In this document: positions 7,813-14,545 of the stretch, one piece after another
How the letters are laid out: every line of letters starts with the position of its first letter
Position numbering within the stretch: the first letter of the stretch is position 1
NCBI GenBank assembly: GCA_003476705.1
Contig: DMVM01000074.1
Coordinates: forward strand, 1-14,545
Origin: Coprothermobacter sp.
Lineage (GTDB): Bacteria; Coprothermobacterota; Coprothermobacteria; Coprothermobacterales; Coprothermobacteraceae
DNA length: 14,545 bases
Direction of reading: 5' to 3'
Translations under genes and position numbers: made by a program
Notes under the pieces: generated by a model
The model's database searches: none
The model's input: the letters and a program-made list of their open reading frames with translations, nothing else
Told to the model about the DNA's origin: nothing

Positions 7813-8907
7813 TTACTCACCTATTATACGTTTTCTCCATTGGTAACGGATTTCCTTCTTCAAGCTATCAACGGAGCCACCTTCAATGGCTGCTCGTAAT
7901 TTCTGCATCAAATCAGCCATGTAGGAAAGGTTTTCCACTGTGGCAATGAAAAGCCCTAGCGGCTCCCCAGCCTTAAAAAGGTGATGCAGATAACCGTAGG
8001 TGTATTGCGGCTGATACTCTAAGGGTCTAAAATCAAACTTGTGTTTTCCTCGAACAATGACCTGAGGTCCATCTTGCCAAGAGTAGACCCAGCCATGCCT
8101 TGCGTGTCTTGTTGGCTGAACGCAGTCAAACATGTCTATGCCCATGCAAGCAAGTTCAACAATTTGCACAGGGTCACCTACGCCCATCATGTATTTAGGT
8201 GCCTGTTTAGGCAACGCATCCAGCACCTCGTAAGTTAGCTCATACATGAGTTCTTCTGGTTCGCCCACAGACAAGCCACCAATAGCGAATCCATCAAAAG
8301 GAAGAGAAGCGGTCAGCACTGCGCTTTCACGTCGGAGACGTTTACTGAAGCCACCCTGAACGATGCCAAACCGTTTTTGACCTTGGAGCGGCTCCACAGA
8401 CAAGAATCTCTCTCCCCACCTAATTGTCACATCCATCGCCTTTTTAGCTTCACTTTCTCTAGCAGGATAACCCAAGCATACATCTAGCTGCATAGCAATA
8501 TCACTGCCTATAATGTTCTGAGCTTGAGCAACAAATTCGGGGGTAAAGAAGAATTTAGTACCGTCTATGGGAGATCTGAATTCCAAGCCATTGTTCCTAA
8601 TCTTCATGGAGTGCTTGAGTGAGTAGATCTGAAAACCTCCACTATCAGTCAACACGTTTTTATCCCAGCCCATGAAGCGATGAGTCCCGCCGATTCTCTC
8701 CAAAACCTCAAGTCCTGGTCTAAGAACTAAGTGATAAGTATTATTAAGAATCAGACCATACCCTAACTGCTCAAGTTCATTAAGGGGTGCAACCCTTATG
8801 GCACCTCTGGTCGCTACTGGCATGTAGACAGGCGTTGTTACAACACCATGATTTAAAGAAAGTTGCCCAGTTCGTCCTTTATCTGTTTCCTTGAGTATCT
8901 CAAACAT
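7813..8907 (-). CDS. tgt: tRNA-guanine transglycosylase, zinc-site loop missing
   Basis: Tgt exchanges guanine-34 of GUN-anticodon tRNAs for preQ1 in queuosine synthesis. The product has 364 residues. Catalytic features are present: LTDSGGFQ with the general-base Asp88, GFAIGGLSVGE (207-216), and the nucleophile Asp261 in FDCVQPTR. The C-terminal zinc site is not. Family members have a CxCxxC cluster before a conserved YLHHL, but here PLEYQPQYTYGYLHHL (295-310) is about six residues shorter and has no cysteine. The nucleotide sequence gives a clean frame through this point. The usual FDECTPYP reads LDVCLGYP. I chose ATG 8907 because AGGGTG is six bases upstream and the product then starts like its family. 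A TTG at 8928 overlaps the queA stop and would add seven residues. It is probably still a Tgt, but its metal dependence is open. Confidence 0.93.
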   Translation of the reverse strand: MFEILKETDKGRTGQLSLNHGVVTTPVYMPVATRGAIRVAPLNELEQLGYGLILNNTYHLVLRPGLEVLERIGGTHRFMGWDKNVLTDSGGFQIYSLKHSMKIRNNGLEFRSPIDGTKFFFTPEFVAQAQNIIGSDIAMQLDVCLGYPARESEAKKAMDVTIRWGERFLSVEPLQGQKRFGIVQGGFSKRLRRESAVLTASLPFDGFAIGGLSVGEPEELMYELTYEVLDALPKQAPKYMMGVGDPVQIVELACMGIDMFDCVQPTRHARHGWVYSWQDGPQVIVRGKHKFDFRPLEYQPQYTYGYLHHLFKAGEPLGLFIATVENLSYMADLMQKLRAAIEGGSVDSLKKEIRYQWRKRIIGE

Positions 8908-8924
8908 ACTTAGCACCCTAACTT

Positions 8925-9947
8925 TCAAAGTATGAGCATGGCATCGCCTAAGCTGTAAAACTTGTATTCCTCCTCAATGGCGTGCCTGTATGCCTTCAAA
9001 ATAAGCTCCGGTGTTGCAAAAGAGGATACCAGCAGGAGCAAACTGGTCTGGGGAAGGTGAAAATTCGTCACAAGCTTGTCAACGACCTTCCAGTTGTAAC
9101 CAGGTTTAATAAACAACGATGTATCCGAAAACACCGCTTTTAGTTTTCCATCATCACATGCTGCTGATTCCAAGCTTCTAACCACCGTTGTTCCCACTGC
9201 AAAAACGCTGTGCCCGGATTCCTTCACTTCATTAACAGTTTTGGCCGTTTCAGCGGAGACGAAGAACGTCTCTTGATGAAGCTCACTCTTTTCTTGCCAA
9301 TCTGATCCTAGTGATTCAAAGGTACCGAGCGCCACGTGCAAAGTTACATAAGTGACTTTTACTCCCATGTTCTTCAGATCTTGCAGTAGATTTTCAGTAA
9401 AGTGCAAACCGGCAGTAGGCGCTGCAACAGCACCAGGTTTCGAAGCAAACACTGTCTGGTATTCTTCAGCTGGCACTTTTCTTCTTATATAAGGGGGAGT
9501 GGGCACCTCTCCCCAATCGTCCAGATAGCTATCTAACTCTTGAGCAGACATCCCCAGTTCAACGATCGCTGTTCTCTCTGTACGTTCCAAGAGCTTGACT
9601 TCTGCTCCGCCGTTTAATAAGAGAACCTCGTCAGTTTTTATTTTTCTAAGTGGTTTAAGAAGGCACTCCCATACATTATCTCTTAATGGTCGAACAAGCA
9701 GAATTTCCACGGCGCCACCAGTTTTTCTGCGTCCTTTTATTCGTGCTTTTAGTACCTTCGTGTTATTGAGCACTAGTACGTCACCAGGCTTAACGTATTC
9801 CTTGATCTGATAAAAGCACTTGTCCTCTAAAGTACCAGTATCACGATGAACCACTAACAGCTTACAAGCATCTCTGGGGTCGCTTAACTTCTGAGCAATA
9901 AGGTGTTTTGGCAGTTCGTAATTGAGTAGTTCCTCCAAAGCTGACAA
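8925..9947 (-). CDS. queA: S-adenosylmethionine:tRNA ribosyltransferase-isomerase
   Basis: QueA transfers and isomerises the ribose of S-adenosylmethionine onto preQ1-modified tRNA, giving epoxyqueuosine. The protein is 340 residues from the chosen start and matches the family throughout: YELPKHLIAQ near the start, PGDVLVLNNTKVLKARI, GEVPTPPYI, GAVAAPTAGLHFT, VTLHVALGTF, TNFHLPQTSLLLLVS and the C-terminal YSLGDAMLIL. The start is TTG at 9947, six bases after GGAGGTG, which places the conserved YELP close to the N-terminus. A GTG at 9962 would precede the ribosome site and is less likely. It lies five bases after queH and 17 bases before tgt, forming a queuosine block in which the three genes run opposite to the order of the reactions. 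Confidence 0.96.
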   Translation of the reverse strand: MSALEELLNYELPKHLIAQKLSDPRDACKLLVVHRDTGTLEDKCFYQIKEYVKPGDVLVLNNTKVLKARIKGRRKTGGAVEILLVRPLRDNVWECLLKPLRKIKTDEVLLLNGGAEVKLLERTERTAIVELGMSAQELDSYLDDWGEVPTPPYIRRKVPAEEYQTVFASKPGAVAAPTAGLHFTENLLQDLKNMGVKVTYVTLHVALGTFESLGSDWQEKSELHQETFFVSAETAKTVNEVKESGHSVFAVGTTVVRSLESAACDDGKLKAVFSDTSLFIKPGYNWKVVDKLVTNFHLPQTSLLLLVSSFATPELILKAYRHAIEEEYKFYSLGDAMLIL

Positions 9948-9952
9948 ACGTT

Positions 9953-10486
9953 TCACCTCCACAGCTGCTCAAACCTTTGCACTTCTCGCTCCAAAAGCGA
10001 GCCGTAACAACCGCAGTAATTTTGAACGTAGATGCCCATATCCTTCAGCTCTCTCATTTTATTCATGTACTCTTCATGGGTCACCTCAAAATAATACACC
10101 TGTATGGAAAGCTTGCTTTCAATGGCACTTAATATACCCCGCAGTAGGTTTTGGTTTTGAGTAGGAGAACTTAGCAATGTAGTGGTAAACATGTCAAAAC
10201 CTCTTTGCTTTGCGCTATTGGCCGCTTCAGTTAGCCTCAAGTCATAACAGAAAGCACATCTTCTACTGAAAAGCAGTTCATGAAGCTCCATCTTTGGTAA
10301 CTCCGGAATAACTTCTCCACTTACAGACAAGAGCTCACACACATTCAAGAAAGATTGAGCTCTATTTATCCACTCACTAGGTGGCTCAATATTGGGATTG
10401 TAGAAGCTTCCCAACATTGTTTCCACTTGGGGCAAGTGTGAAAAAGAAGCATATAGGCATGGCCCACAGCAGCTATGAACAAACAA
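9953..10486 (-). CDS. queH: Epoxyqueuosine reductase QueH (DUF208)
   Basis: QueH reduces epoxyqueuosine to queuosine on tRNA, the final step. It is unrelated to the cobalamin-dependent QueG and uses iron-sulphur chemistry. The 177-residue protein has all family motifs: HSCCGPC (Cys6, Cys7, Cys10), FYNPNIEP (28-35), RRCAFCYDLRL (Cys77, Cys80), GFDMFTTTLLSSPTQN (97-111) and NYCGCYGS (Cys158, Cys160). The reading frame starts at TTG 10486, which overlaps the ruvB end by 14 bases. The ribosome site is poor (AAAAGG directly abutting the TTG), so translation may depend on coupling to ruvB. No ATG or GTG is available nearby. It is followed by queA and tgt, which agrees with the role. Confidence 0.94.
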   Translation of the reverse strand: MFVHSCCGPCLYASFSHLPQVETMLGSFYNPNIEPPSEWINRAQSFLNVCELLSVSGEVIPELPKMELHELLFSRRCAFCYDLRLTEAANSAKQRGFDMFTTTLLSSPTQNQNLLRGILSAIESKLSIQVYYFEVTHEEYMNKMRELKDMGIYVQNYCGCYGSLLEREVQRFEQLWR

Positions 10487-11402
10487 CCTTTTCGTATGCT
10501 TTCCATCCTTTGTCAGTTAACTTTCTTCCGCGGCTCGTAACTGTCACAAATCCGAGCATCATCAGGTACGGTTCCACAACCCCTTCAAGTGTCTCGACAT
10601 CCATTCCCAGAGCTGACGCAAGTACTCTGATGCCAGAAGGACCTCCCTTAAATGTCTCTGCTAGCGTTCTAAGGTAATCTTTGTCTAAGGGAGACAAGCC
10701 ATATTCATCAATGTTGAGTAGATTAAACAAATCAATGATTGCTCCTACGTCTAACGTTTCAAGATGATTGAGCGCGGCATATTCCACCACTCTTCTACAA
10801 ATCTGTAAAGCCTCGCGCGGGGTTCCTCTACTCCTTTTAGCAATCTCCCGCAAGGCTTCAGCAGAAATGGCCAACCCCTGCTGCGCCAGATCTTCTTTGA
10901 TAATCTTACCTATCTCCTCTTCGCCATAGTAGTTAAAAGAGATCTTTATGGAGAATCGACTCAAAAATGGCTTACTTAAGAAAGAGATCTTTGTCGTCGC
11001 TCCAATTAGGGTGAAAGGCTGAAGATCAAACTTGATTATGCGAGCAGTCTTATTCTTGCCAACCATGACTCTGATAACTTGCTCATCCATGGGAGCATAG
11101 AGAAGCTCTTCTACCGATTTTGGTATGCGATGAATTTCATCTATAAAAAAAACAGTAGGACGTGAAAATGAAAGAAGTATGTTCAGAACATCTTTCACAT
11201 TGCTTAGGCTATTGCCTGTGGTCTCAACAAAATTCGCTGCCACTTCCTGAGCCACCAGCCTGGCTAGAGTGGTTTTACCCAAACCAGGAGGGCCAAAAAA
11301 GAGCATATGATCGGGCATTTTGCCAAGCTTCTTAGCTGCTTCCACACTAAAGGATACTGAGGATACGGCAGTTGTTTGGCCAACAAACTCTTTAAGTTCC
11401 AT
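10473..11402 (-). CDS. ruvB: Holliday junction branch-migration ATPase RuvB
   Basis: RuvB is the hexameric AAA+ motor that drives branch migration with RuvA. The product has 309 residues, somewhat short against about 335, mainly because the N-terminal arm is reduced. Visible motifs: Walker A GPPGLGKTT (37-45), Walker B FFIDEIHR (86-92), sensor 1 GATTK (134-138), the arginine in FLSRF (149), and a C-terminal winged helix with GGPSGIRVLASALG and GRKLTDKGWKAY. Some usually fixed residues differ: GATTRxG is GATTKIS, and GPVGLDTLA is GPSGIRVLA. ATG 11402 overlaps the ruvA stop as TAATG, with AGAAGG just upstream; the frame is open further up but inside ruvA. It is the third gene of a ruvC-ruvA-ruvB set. 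Confidence 0.95.
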   Translation of the reverse strand: MELKEFVGQTTAVSSVSFSVEAAKKLGKMPDHMLFFGPPGLGKTTLARLVAQEVAANFVETTGNSLSNVKDVLNILLSFSRPTVFFIDEIHRIPKSVEELLYAPMDEQVIRVMVGKNKTARIIKFDLQPFTLIGATTKISFLSKPFLSRFSIKISFNYYGEEEIGKIIKEDLAQQGLAISAEALREIAKRSRGTPREALQICRRVVEYAALNHLETLDVGAIIDLFNLLNIDEYGLSPLDKDYLRTLAETFKGGPSGIRVLASALGMDVETLEGVVEPYLMMLGFVTVTSRGRKLTDKGWKAYEKVVCS

Positions 11403-11950
11403 TACGCCTTCTTGTTGAGTTCCCTTATTACCCATCTTAATGCATCTTCCAATGTTTTATCTCGCCATTCACTACTACCATTTAAGAGCTCTGTTACCAC
11501 ATTACGTTCATAGCCCAAGTCGCAAGCTGCATTTACCACTTCCATAAAATCGTTGTCGAAGTCGTGGCGGGTATTTATTAAACGACCACTAAGTTCAGCC
11601 ACAATTCTTTTGGCCGTTCGTTCACCTATACCAGGCAGCAGTGCCAGTTCATGCTCATTACCAGCTTTGATCATGTTTAGAAGTTGCTGTACATCATATA
11701 ACGAAAGTATGCGAGAAGCTTTAATGTTTCCCACACCTTTTACATTCTTAAGCACCTGAAAAAGACCAAATTCTTCCTTGTTAGAAAAAACAAAAACGCG
11801 TATATCATTGTCAAAAGAAACAAAAAGCAAGAATTCACCATCTCCAGCCTTAGTTGTACATCTGGTTACTTCGATGGACAAACCAGTTTTCAAAGAAAAC
11901 CAATAAGACTCGTCTTCCTGACTAAGTGCTCCACTAACTTTCAACAGCAC
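11402..11950 (-). CDS. ruvA: Holliday junction DNA helicase subunit RuvA
   Basis: RuvA binds four-way DNA junctions and loads RuvB rings. The 182-residue product has a diverged N-terminal OB-like domain (1-62). Two helix-hairpin-helix motifs follow, KGVGNIKASRIL (71-82) and LPGIGERTAKRIVAEL (105-120), which are the clearest family signature. After a short acidic linker there is a small C-terminal domain (about 135-180) of the kind that contacts RuvB. The start is GTG 11950, seven bases after GAGG and 17 bases inside ruvC. The OB domain is weakly conserved, so the call rests on the HhH pair and on lying between ruvC and ruvB. Confidence 0.94.
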   Translation of the reverse strand: MLLKVSGALSQEDESYWFSLKTGLSIEVTRCTTKAGDGEFLLFVSFDNDIRVFVFSNKEEFGLFQVLKNVKGVGNIKASRILSLYDVQQLLNMIKAGNEHELALLPGIGERTAKRIVAELSGRLINTRHDFDNDFMEVVNAACDLGYERNVVTELLNGSSEWRDKTLEDALRWVIRELNKKA

Positions 11951-12413
11951 GGTTATTCCTCATCAGAACATGAATCCAGGCAATTGCCATGGCATCCGAG
12001 GTATCATCAAACAAGGGTAACATGTCAAAGCCTGTTTCAACCTGCAGAGTGCGAACAATACCTGTCTTTCCCTCGTGGCCATAGCCAGTAGTAAAGGATT
12101 TGACCTCAGTAGGAAAGTACTCAAAAACCTTTATAGCTCTCTTGTATGCCACTAACTTTACTACACCACGACATTCGCTTATTTGGAGCAAGTTATTTCT
12201 GTTCTTGCCCCAAATAAGCTTTTCGATAGCCATTTCTTTGGGCTCGAACACTTCACACAGAGCGTCCACATAGCGCTCTATGGTTGTATATCTCAAATGT
12301 TCAGGCAGCCCTGTTAGTTCTAAACACTGCACATGTAGCCAATTCCTACTTTTGTCATCTAGCAAAGCAAAACCCACACGTGTACTACCCGGATCAACAC
12401 CAAATACAACCAC
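11934..12413 (-). CDS. ruvC: Crossover junction endodeoxyribonuclease RuvC
   Basis: RuvC resolves Holliday junctions by symmetric nicking. The 159-residue product is near the family length. The four acidic catalytic residues are visible: Asp7 in GVDPGS, Glu64 in AIEKL, and Asp137 and Asp140 in DDTSDAMAIA. Between them the conserved 'GKNRNNLLQISECRGVV' helix and 'VFEYFPTEVKSFTTGYG' loop are recognisable. The start is GTG at 12413, overlapping the yebC stop by one base as TAGTG, with only a weak GA-rich site before it. The end overlaps ruvA by 17 bases. The yebC-ruvC-ruvA-ruvB order is common in bacteria. Confidence 0.95.
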   Translation of the reverse strand: MVVFGVDPGSTRVGFALLDDKSRNWLHVQCLELTGLPEHLRYTTIERYVDALCEVFEPKEMAIEKLIWGKNRNNLLQISECRGVVKLVAYKRAIKVFEYFPTEVKSFTTGYGHEGKTGIVRTLQVETGFDMLPLFDDTSDAMAIAWIHVLMRNNRAVES

Positions 12414-13159
12414 TATTCTTCAGCCGTTAATACCTCTGGCAAGTCGGCATTTGTATAGACTTCCTGCACGTCGTCATTGTCATCCAACTCTTCAAGCATG
12501 CTGAGTATTTTCCGTCCCTCTTCTTCTGACACAGAAATATAGTTTTTCGCTATGAACTCCAATTCCGCTCTTGAAACTTCAATGCCGGCCTCATTTAGGT
12601 AATCCAACACTCTCGACAGCGCATCGGGTTGCGTGTATATGGTTACCGAATCATCTTCCTCTAAAACATCATCTACTCCCAAATCGATAAGTTCCAGTGT
12701 AAGTTCGTCGATGGATGGAACTTGTTCTTTGTTCAGTTCAATGACACCCTTCCTTTCGAACTGCCAACTCACAGCTCCGCTCTCTGCGAGAGTTCCACCG
12801 TGACGACTAAATATTCTGCGTACATCTGCCGCAGTACGATTCTTGTTATCGGTGGTGACTTCGACTAAAATGGCAACGCCTCCGGGACCGTAGCCCTCAT
12901 AGAGAGACTCAACAAATTCTTGACCTTCTAAATTCCCAGCTCCCTTAGCTATGGCTTTATCAATGTTGTCCTTTGGCATATTTGCCGCTCTAGCTTTGTC
13001 GATAGCTACGCGTAGTCGCAAGTTTGTCTCAGGGTTCGGACCACCTTCACGAGCAGCTATGACTAATTCCCTTGTCAACTTAGTGAAGACTTTGCCCCTT
13101 TGGGCATCCATCTTACTTTTTTTAGCTTTTATGTTATGCCACTTTGAGTGTCCAGACAT
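12413..13159 (-). CDS. yebC: YebC/PmpR family DNA-binding protein
   Basis: This is a member of the widespread YebC/TACO1 family. It has been described as a transcription regulator near ruv genes and, in related proteins, as a factor easing translation of difficult peptide stretches. The 248-residue product begins with the hallmark [14 protein letters not shown], then '[26 protein letters not shown]' and '[16 protein letters not shown]', followed by '[23 protein letters not shown]' and '[13 protein letters not shown]'. The C-terminal third is acidic. ATG 13159 follows a strong GAGGAGG. It heads the compact ruv-que run and has a promoter-like box upstream, so it may drive the downstream genes. 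Confidence 0.96.
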   Translation of the reverse strand: MSGHSKWHNIKAKKSKMDAQRGKVFTKLTRELVIAAREGGPNPETNLRLRVAIDKARAANMPKDNIDKAIAKGAGNLEGQEFVESLYEGYGPGGVAILVEVTTDNKNRTAADVRRIFSRHGGTLAESGAVSWQFERKGVIELNKEQVPSIDELTLELIDLGVDDVLEEDDSVTIYTQPDALSRVLDYLNEAGIEVSRAELEFIAKNYISVSEEEGRKILSMLEELDDNDDVQEVYTNADLPEVLTAEE

Positions 13160-13184
13160 GTCTATACCTCCTCGTACCTGCTCT

Positions 13185-13214
13185 ATTATAACCCAGAAAG
13201 TCTAAGAGTTTGAA
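13185..13214 (-). promoter_or_regulatory. Probable promoter for yebC and the ruv-que run
   Basis: Minus-strand TATAAT at 13190-13185 lies 25 bases before the yebC ATG. A TTCAAA at 13214-13209 is 18 bases further upstream and matches TTGACA at four of six positions. A small dyad (AGTCT at 13199-13203, AGACT at 13215-13219) flanks the -35. It sits in the 63-base gap after the ammonia-lyase stop. The -10 is good; the -35 is weak. Confidence 0.5.
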
Positions 13215-13222
13215 AGACTAAA

Positions 13223-14545
13223 TTAAAGCTGATCCGCGAAAGCTTCTATGACATCAGAAAAAGAACGTTCACCCCCCACATCTGTCTGCAAGTAAAACTC
13301 CAATGCCTCTTGTATGGCAGTTGAAACCTTTACATTGGCCATCTTAGTAGCCCTAACGGTAACAAGCAGTGTACTTGCAAGCAGGTATTTGTACAGTTCT
13401 AATTGCCTTTCAAGTAGTCTGTTAGACGTTGGAGCAAAAGATACTACGTCTTCTTGTCCAGTAGACATGGTTTGGTTCATTATTGTTATGGGACTCGCCA
13501 GCATAGAGATTTCAGAAAGCAAATCTGCTGATAAGTATTGAACAATCATTAGACCAGAGTTAAGGCCTGGTACTTCAGCTAGAAACGCTGGCAGTCCACG
13601 ACTAAACTCAGGGTTTAGCAGTTTTTCCTGCAGCTGATATAAGATATTGCCCATAAGGGGCAAGAGAGCCCTTAGCTGTGAAGACATTACAGCAATACTT
13701 TCAGCATGGAAGTTGCCTTGAAAAACAGGCTCACTATCTTTGAACAGTGGATTATCGCTAACAACGTTCATTTCTTGCTCCAGCCAAGAATCGACATTGT
13801 CCAATGTTCTCATGACAGGCGCATAAAGCTGCGGGAAACACCTTATTACATAAGGCTCTTGAACCTCAGGACCTGATCTTCTAACAGCAGAAGAACCCTT
13901 AAGCACTTCCCTTAGCCAAGAGAGCAGCTCCTTAAAGTATGGGTCTGGCTTGGCTTGACTGACCAAAGGATCGAGAAATGAAACAATAGCTTTCCTTGTC
14001 TCCAGATGAAGAGCGTAGGTCCACCTCGTCATTTTTTCGAGCCGCTTGAACTTTTGTAGTAAGTGAATCATGTGAGAAAGAGAAAAATGAGTACCGTTTA
14101 TTACGGCAAGGCCTTCTTTTTCTCTCAGTGCAAATTTCTCCAGCACGTGGGGATTACCTGAGGCATCGTACACAGGGTTCTCACCCACGATACCTAGCAT
14201 TAGCGTTGCCAAGAATGACAAATCACCGCTGGCACCCACGGAACCGAAGCAACCTACTCTGGGTACGTAGTCCATGTTAATTGCAAATAGGACTCTTTCC
14301 AGCAGTTCAGGACTGACCCCAGACAATCCTTGAGCCAAGCTATGCGCCAAAAGTACCATGGCACCTTTGGTGACTGACCTTGAAACTCTTTGTCCCACCG
14401 ACTCCGCGTGGCTTCTTATTAGGTTAGCCTGGAACTCCTCGAGCGTGTCAGCTTTAAGTGCCACATCCTTTAAGGATCCAACACCCGTATTGACTCCGTA
14501 GATAACCTTCCCCTCTTGCAAAATACTCAGCAGTTGTTCACGCTT
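13223..14545 (-). CDS. hutH: Histidine ammonia-lyase-like MIO enzyme, 5' end cut by window edge
   Basis: This enzyme family uses a self-made MIO group to eliminate ammonia from histidine or an aromatic amino acid; histidine would give urocanate. The 440 visible residues are open at the right edge, and the N-terminal 30-40 residues are missing. The MIO-forming Ala-Ser-Gly is in GSVGASGDL (about 101-109). Other features: VIYGVNTGVG with the catalytic Tyr, NLIRSHA with the HAL-type Ser-His, KEGLAVINGTH, EPYVIRCFPQ with the conserved Arg, MNVVSDNPLF, and GQEDVVSF with the Glu typical of HAL. Several positions depart from HAL: ASGDLAPLAH reads ASGDLSFLAT, GGNFHGEP reads QGNFHAES, and EDHVSM reads EDVVSF. 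No other hut gene is in view. It is best called a HAL-like lyase; an aminomutase or other aromatic lyase is possible. Confidence 0.85.
   Translation of the reverse strand, partial: KREQLLSILQEGKVIYGVNTGVGSLKDVALKADTLEEFQANLIRSHAESVGQRVSRSVTKGAMVLLAHSLAQGLSGVSPELLERVLFAINMDYVPRVGCFGSVGASGDLSFLATLMLGIVGENPVYDASGNPHVLEKFALREKEGLAVINGTHFSLSHMIHLLQKFKRLEKMTRWTYALHLETRKAIVSFLDPLVSQAKPDPYFKELLSWLREVLKGSSAVRRSGPEVQEPYVIRCFPQLYAPVMRTLDNVDSWLEQEMNVVSDNPLFKDSEPVFQGNFHAESIAVMSSQLRALLPLMGNILYQLQEKLLNPEFSRGLPAFLAEVPGLNSGLMIVQYLSADLLSEISMLASPITIMNQTMSTGQEDVVSFAPTSNRLLERQLELYKYLLASTLLVTVRATKMANVKVSTAIQEALEFYLQTDVGGERSFSDVIEAFADQL

Noticed and set aside
1..14545. CRISPR array, insertion sequence, prophage or defence system
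   Set aside because: No spaced direct repeats, transposase, integrase or known defence domain was seen; nearly all sequence is housekeeping coding DNA of even composition.

Overview
The window reads as ordinary chromosome from a low-to-mid GC, probably anaerobic, protein- or peptide-degrading bacterium. Every supported gene lies on the minus strand, so the reading direction runs from high to low coordinates. The tight overlaps, frequent GTG/TTG starts and Shine-Dalgarno sites, together with the mix of protein types, suggest a deep-branching thermophilic Firmicutes-like or Thermotoga-like lineage. Coprothermobacter is my best guess from gene content and order, but this is inference and no species marker is present.

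Layout in transcription order: (1) a partial MIO-type ammonia-lyase (HutH-like) entering from the right edge. (2) A 63-nt gap with a promoter-like -10, then a very compact run: yebC, ruvC, ruvA, ruvB, queH, queA, tgt. (3) A 65-nt gap, then secD, secF, apt, a bifunctional rel (RelA/SpoT) and dtd, again overlapping or nearly touching. (4) A 200-nt gap with a TATAAT box, then a small carboxymuconolactone decarboxylase/AhpD-like protein. (5) A 308-nt non-coding stretch with several dyads, then an ABC-2 exporter made of an ATPase and a permease that runs off the left edge.

Functionally, RuvA/B/C give the complete Holliday-junction machine. Tgt, QueA and QueH give the last three steps of queuosine synthesis on tRNA. 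SecD/SecF help protein export. Apt salvages adenine, Rel makes and degrades (p)ppGpp, and Dtd removes D-amino acids from tRNA. The ABC pair is probably a drug or small-molecule exporter.

I see no new multi-gene system. The items most worth a second look are: a Tgt whose zinc-binding cysteine loop is missing; a rel gene whose conserved N-terminus extends upstream of any ATG, GTG or TTG, implying an ATT or CTG start; a Dtd with substitutions at two core motifs; and the dyad-rich leader ahead of the ABC exporter. No rRNA, tRNA, CRISPR array, insertion sequence or convincing intrinsic terminator was seen.
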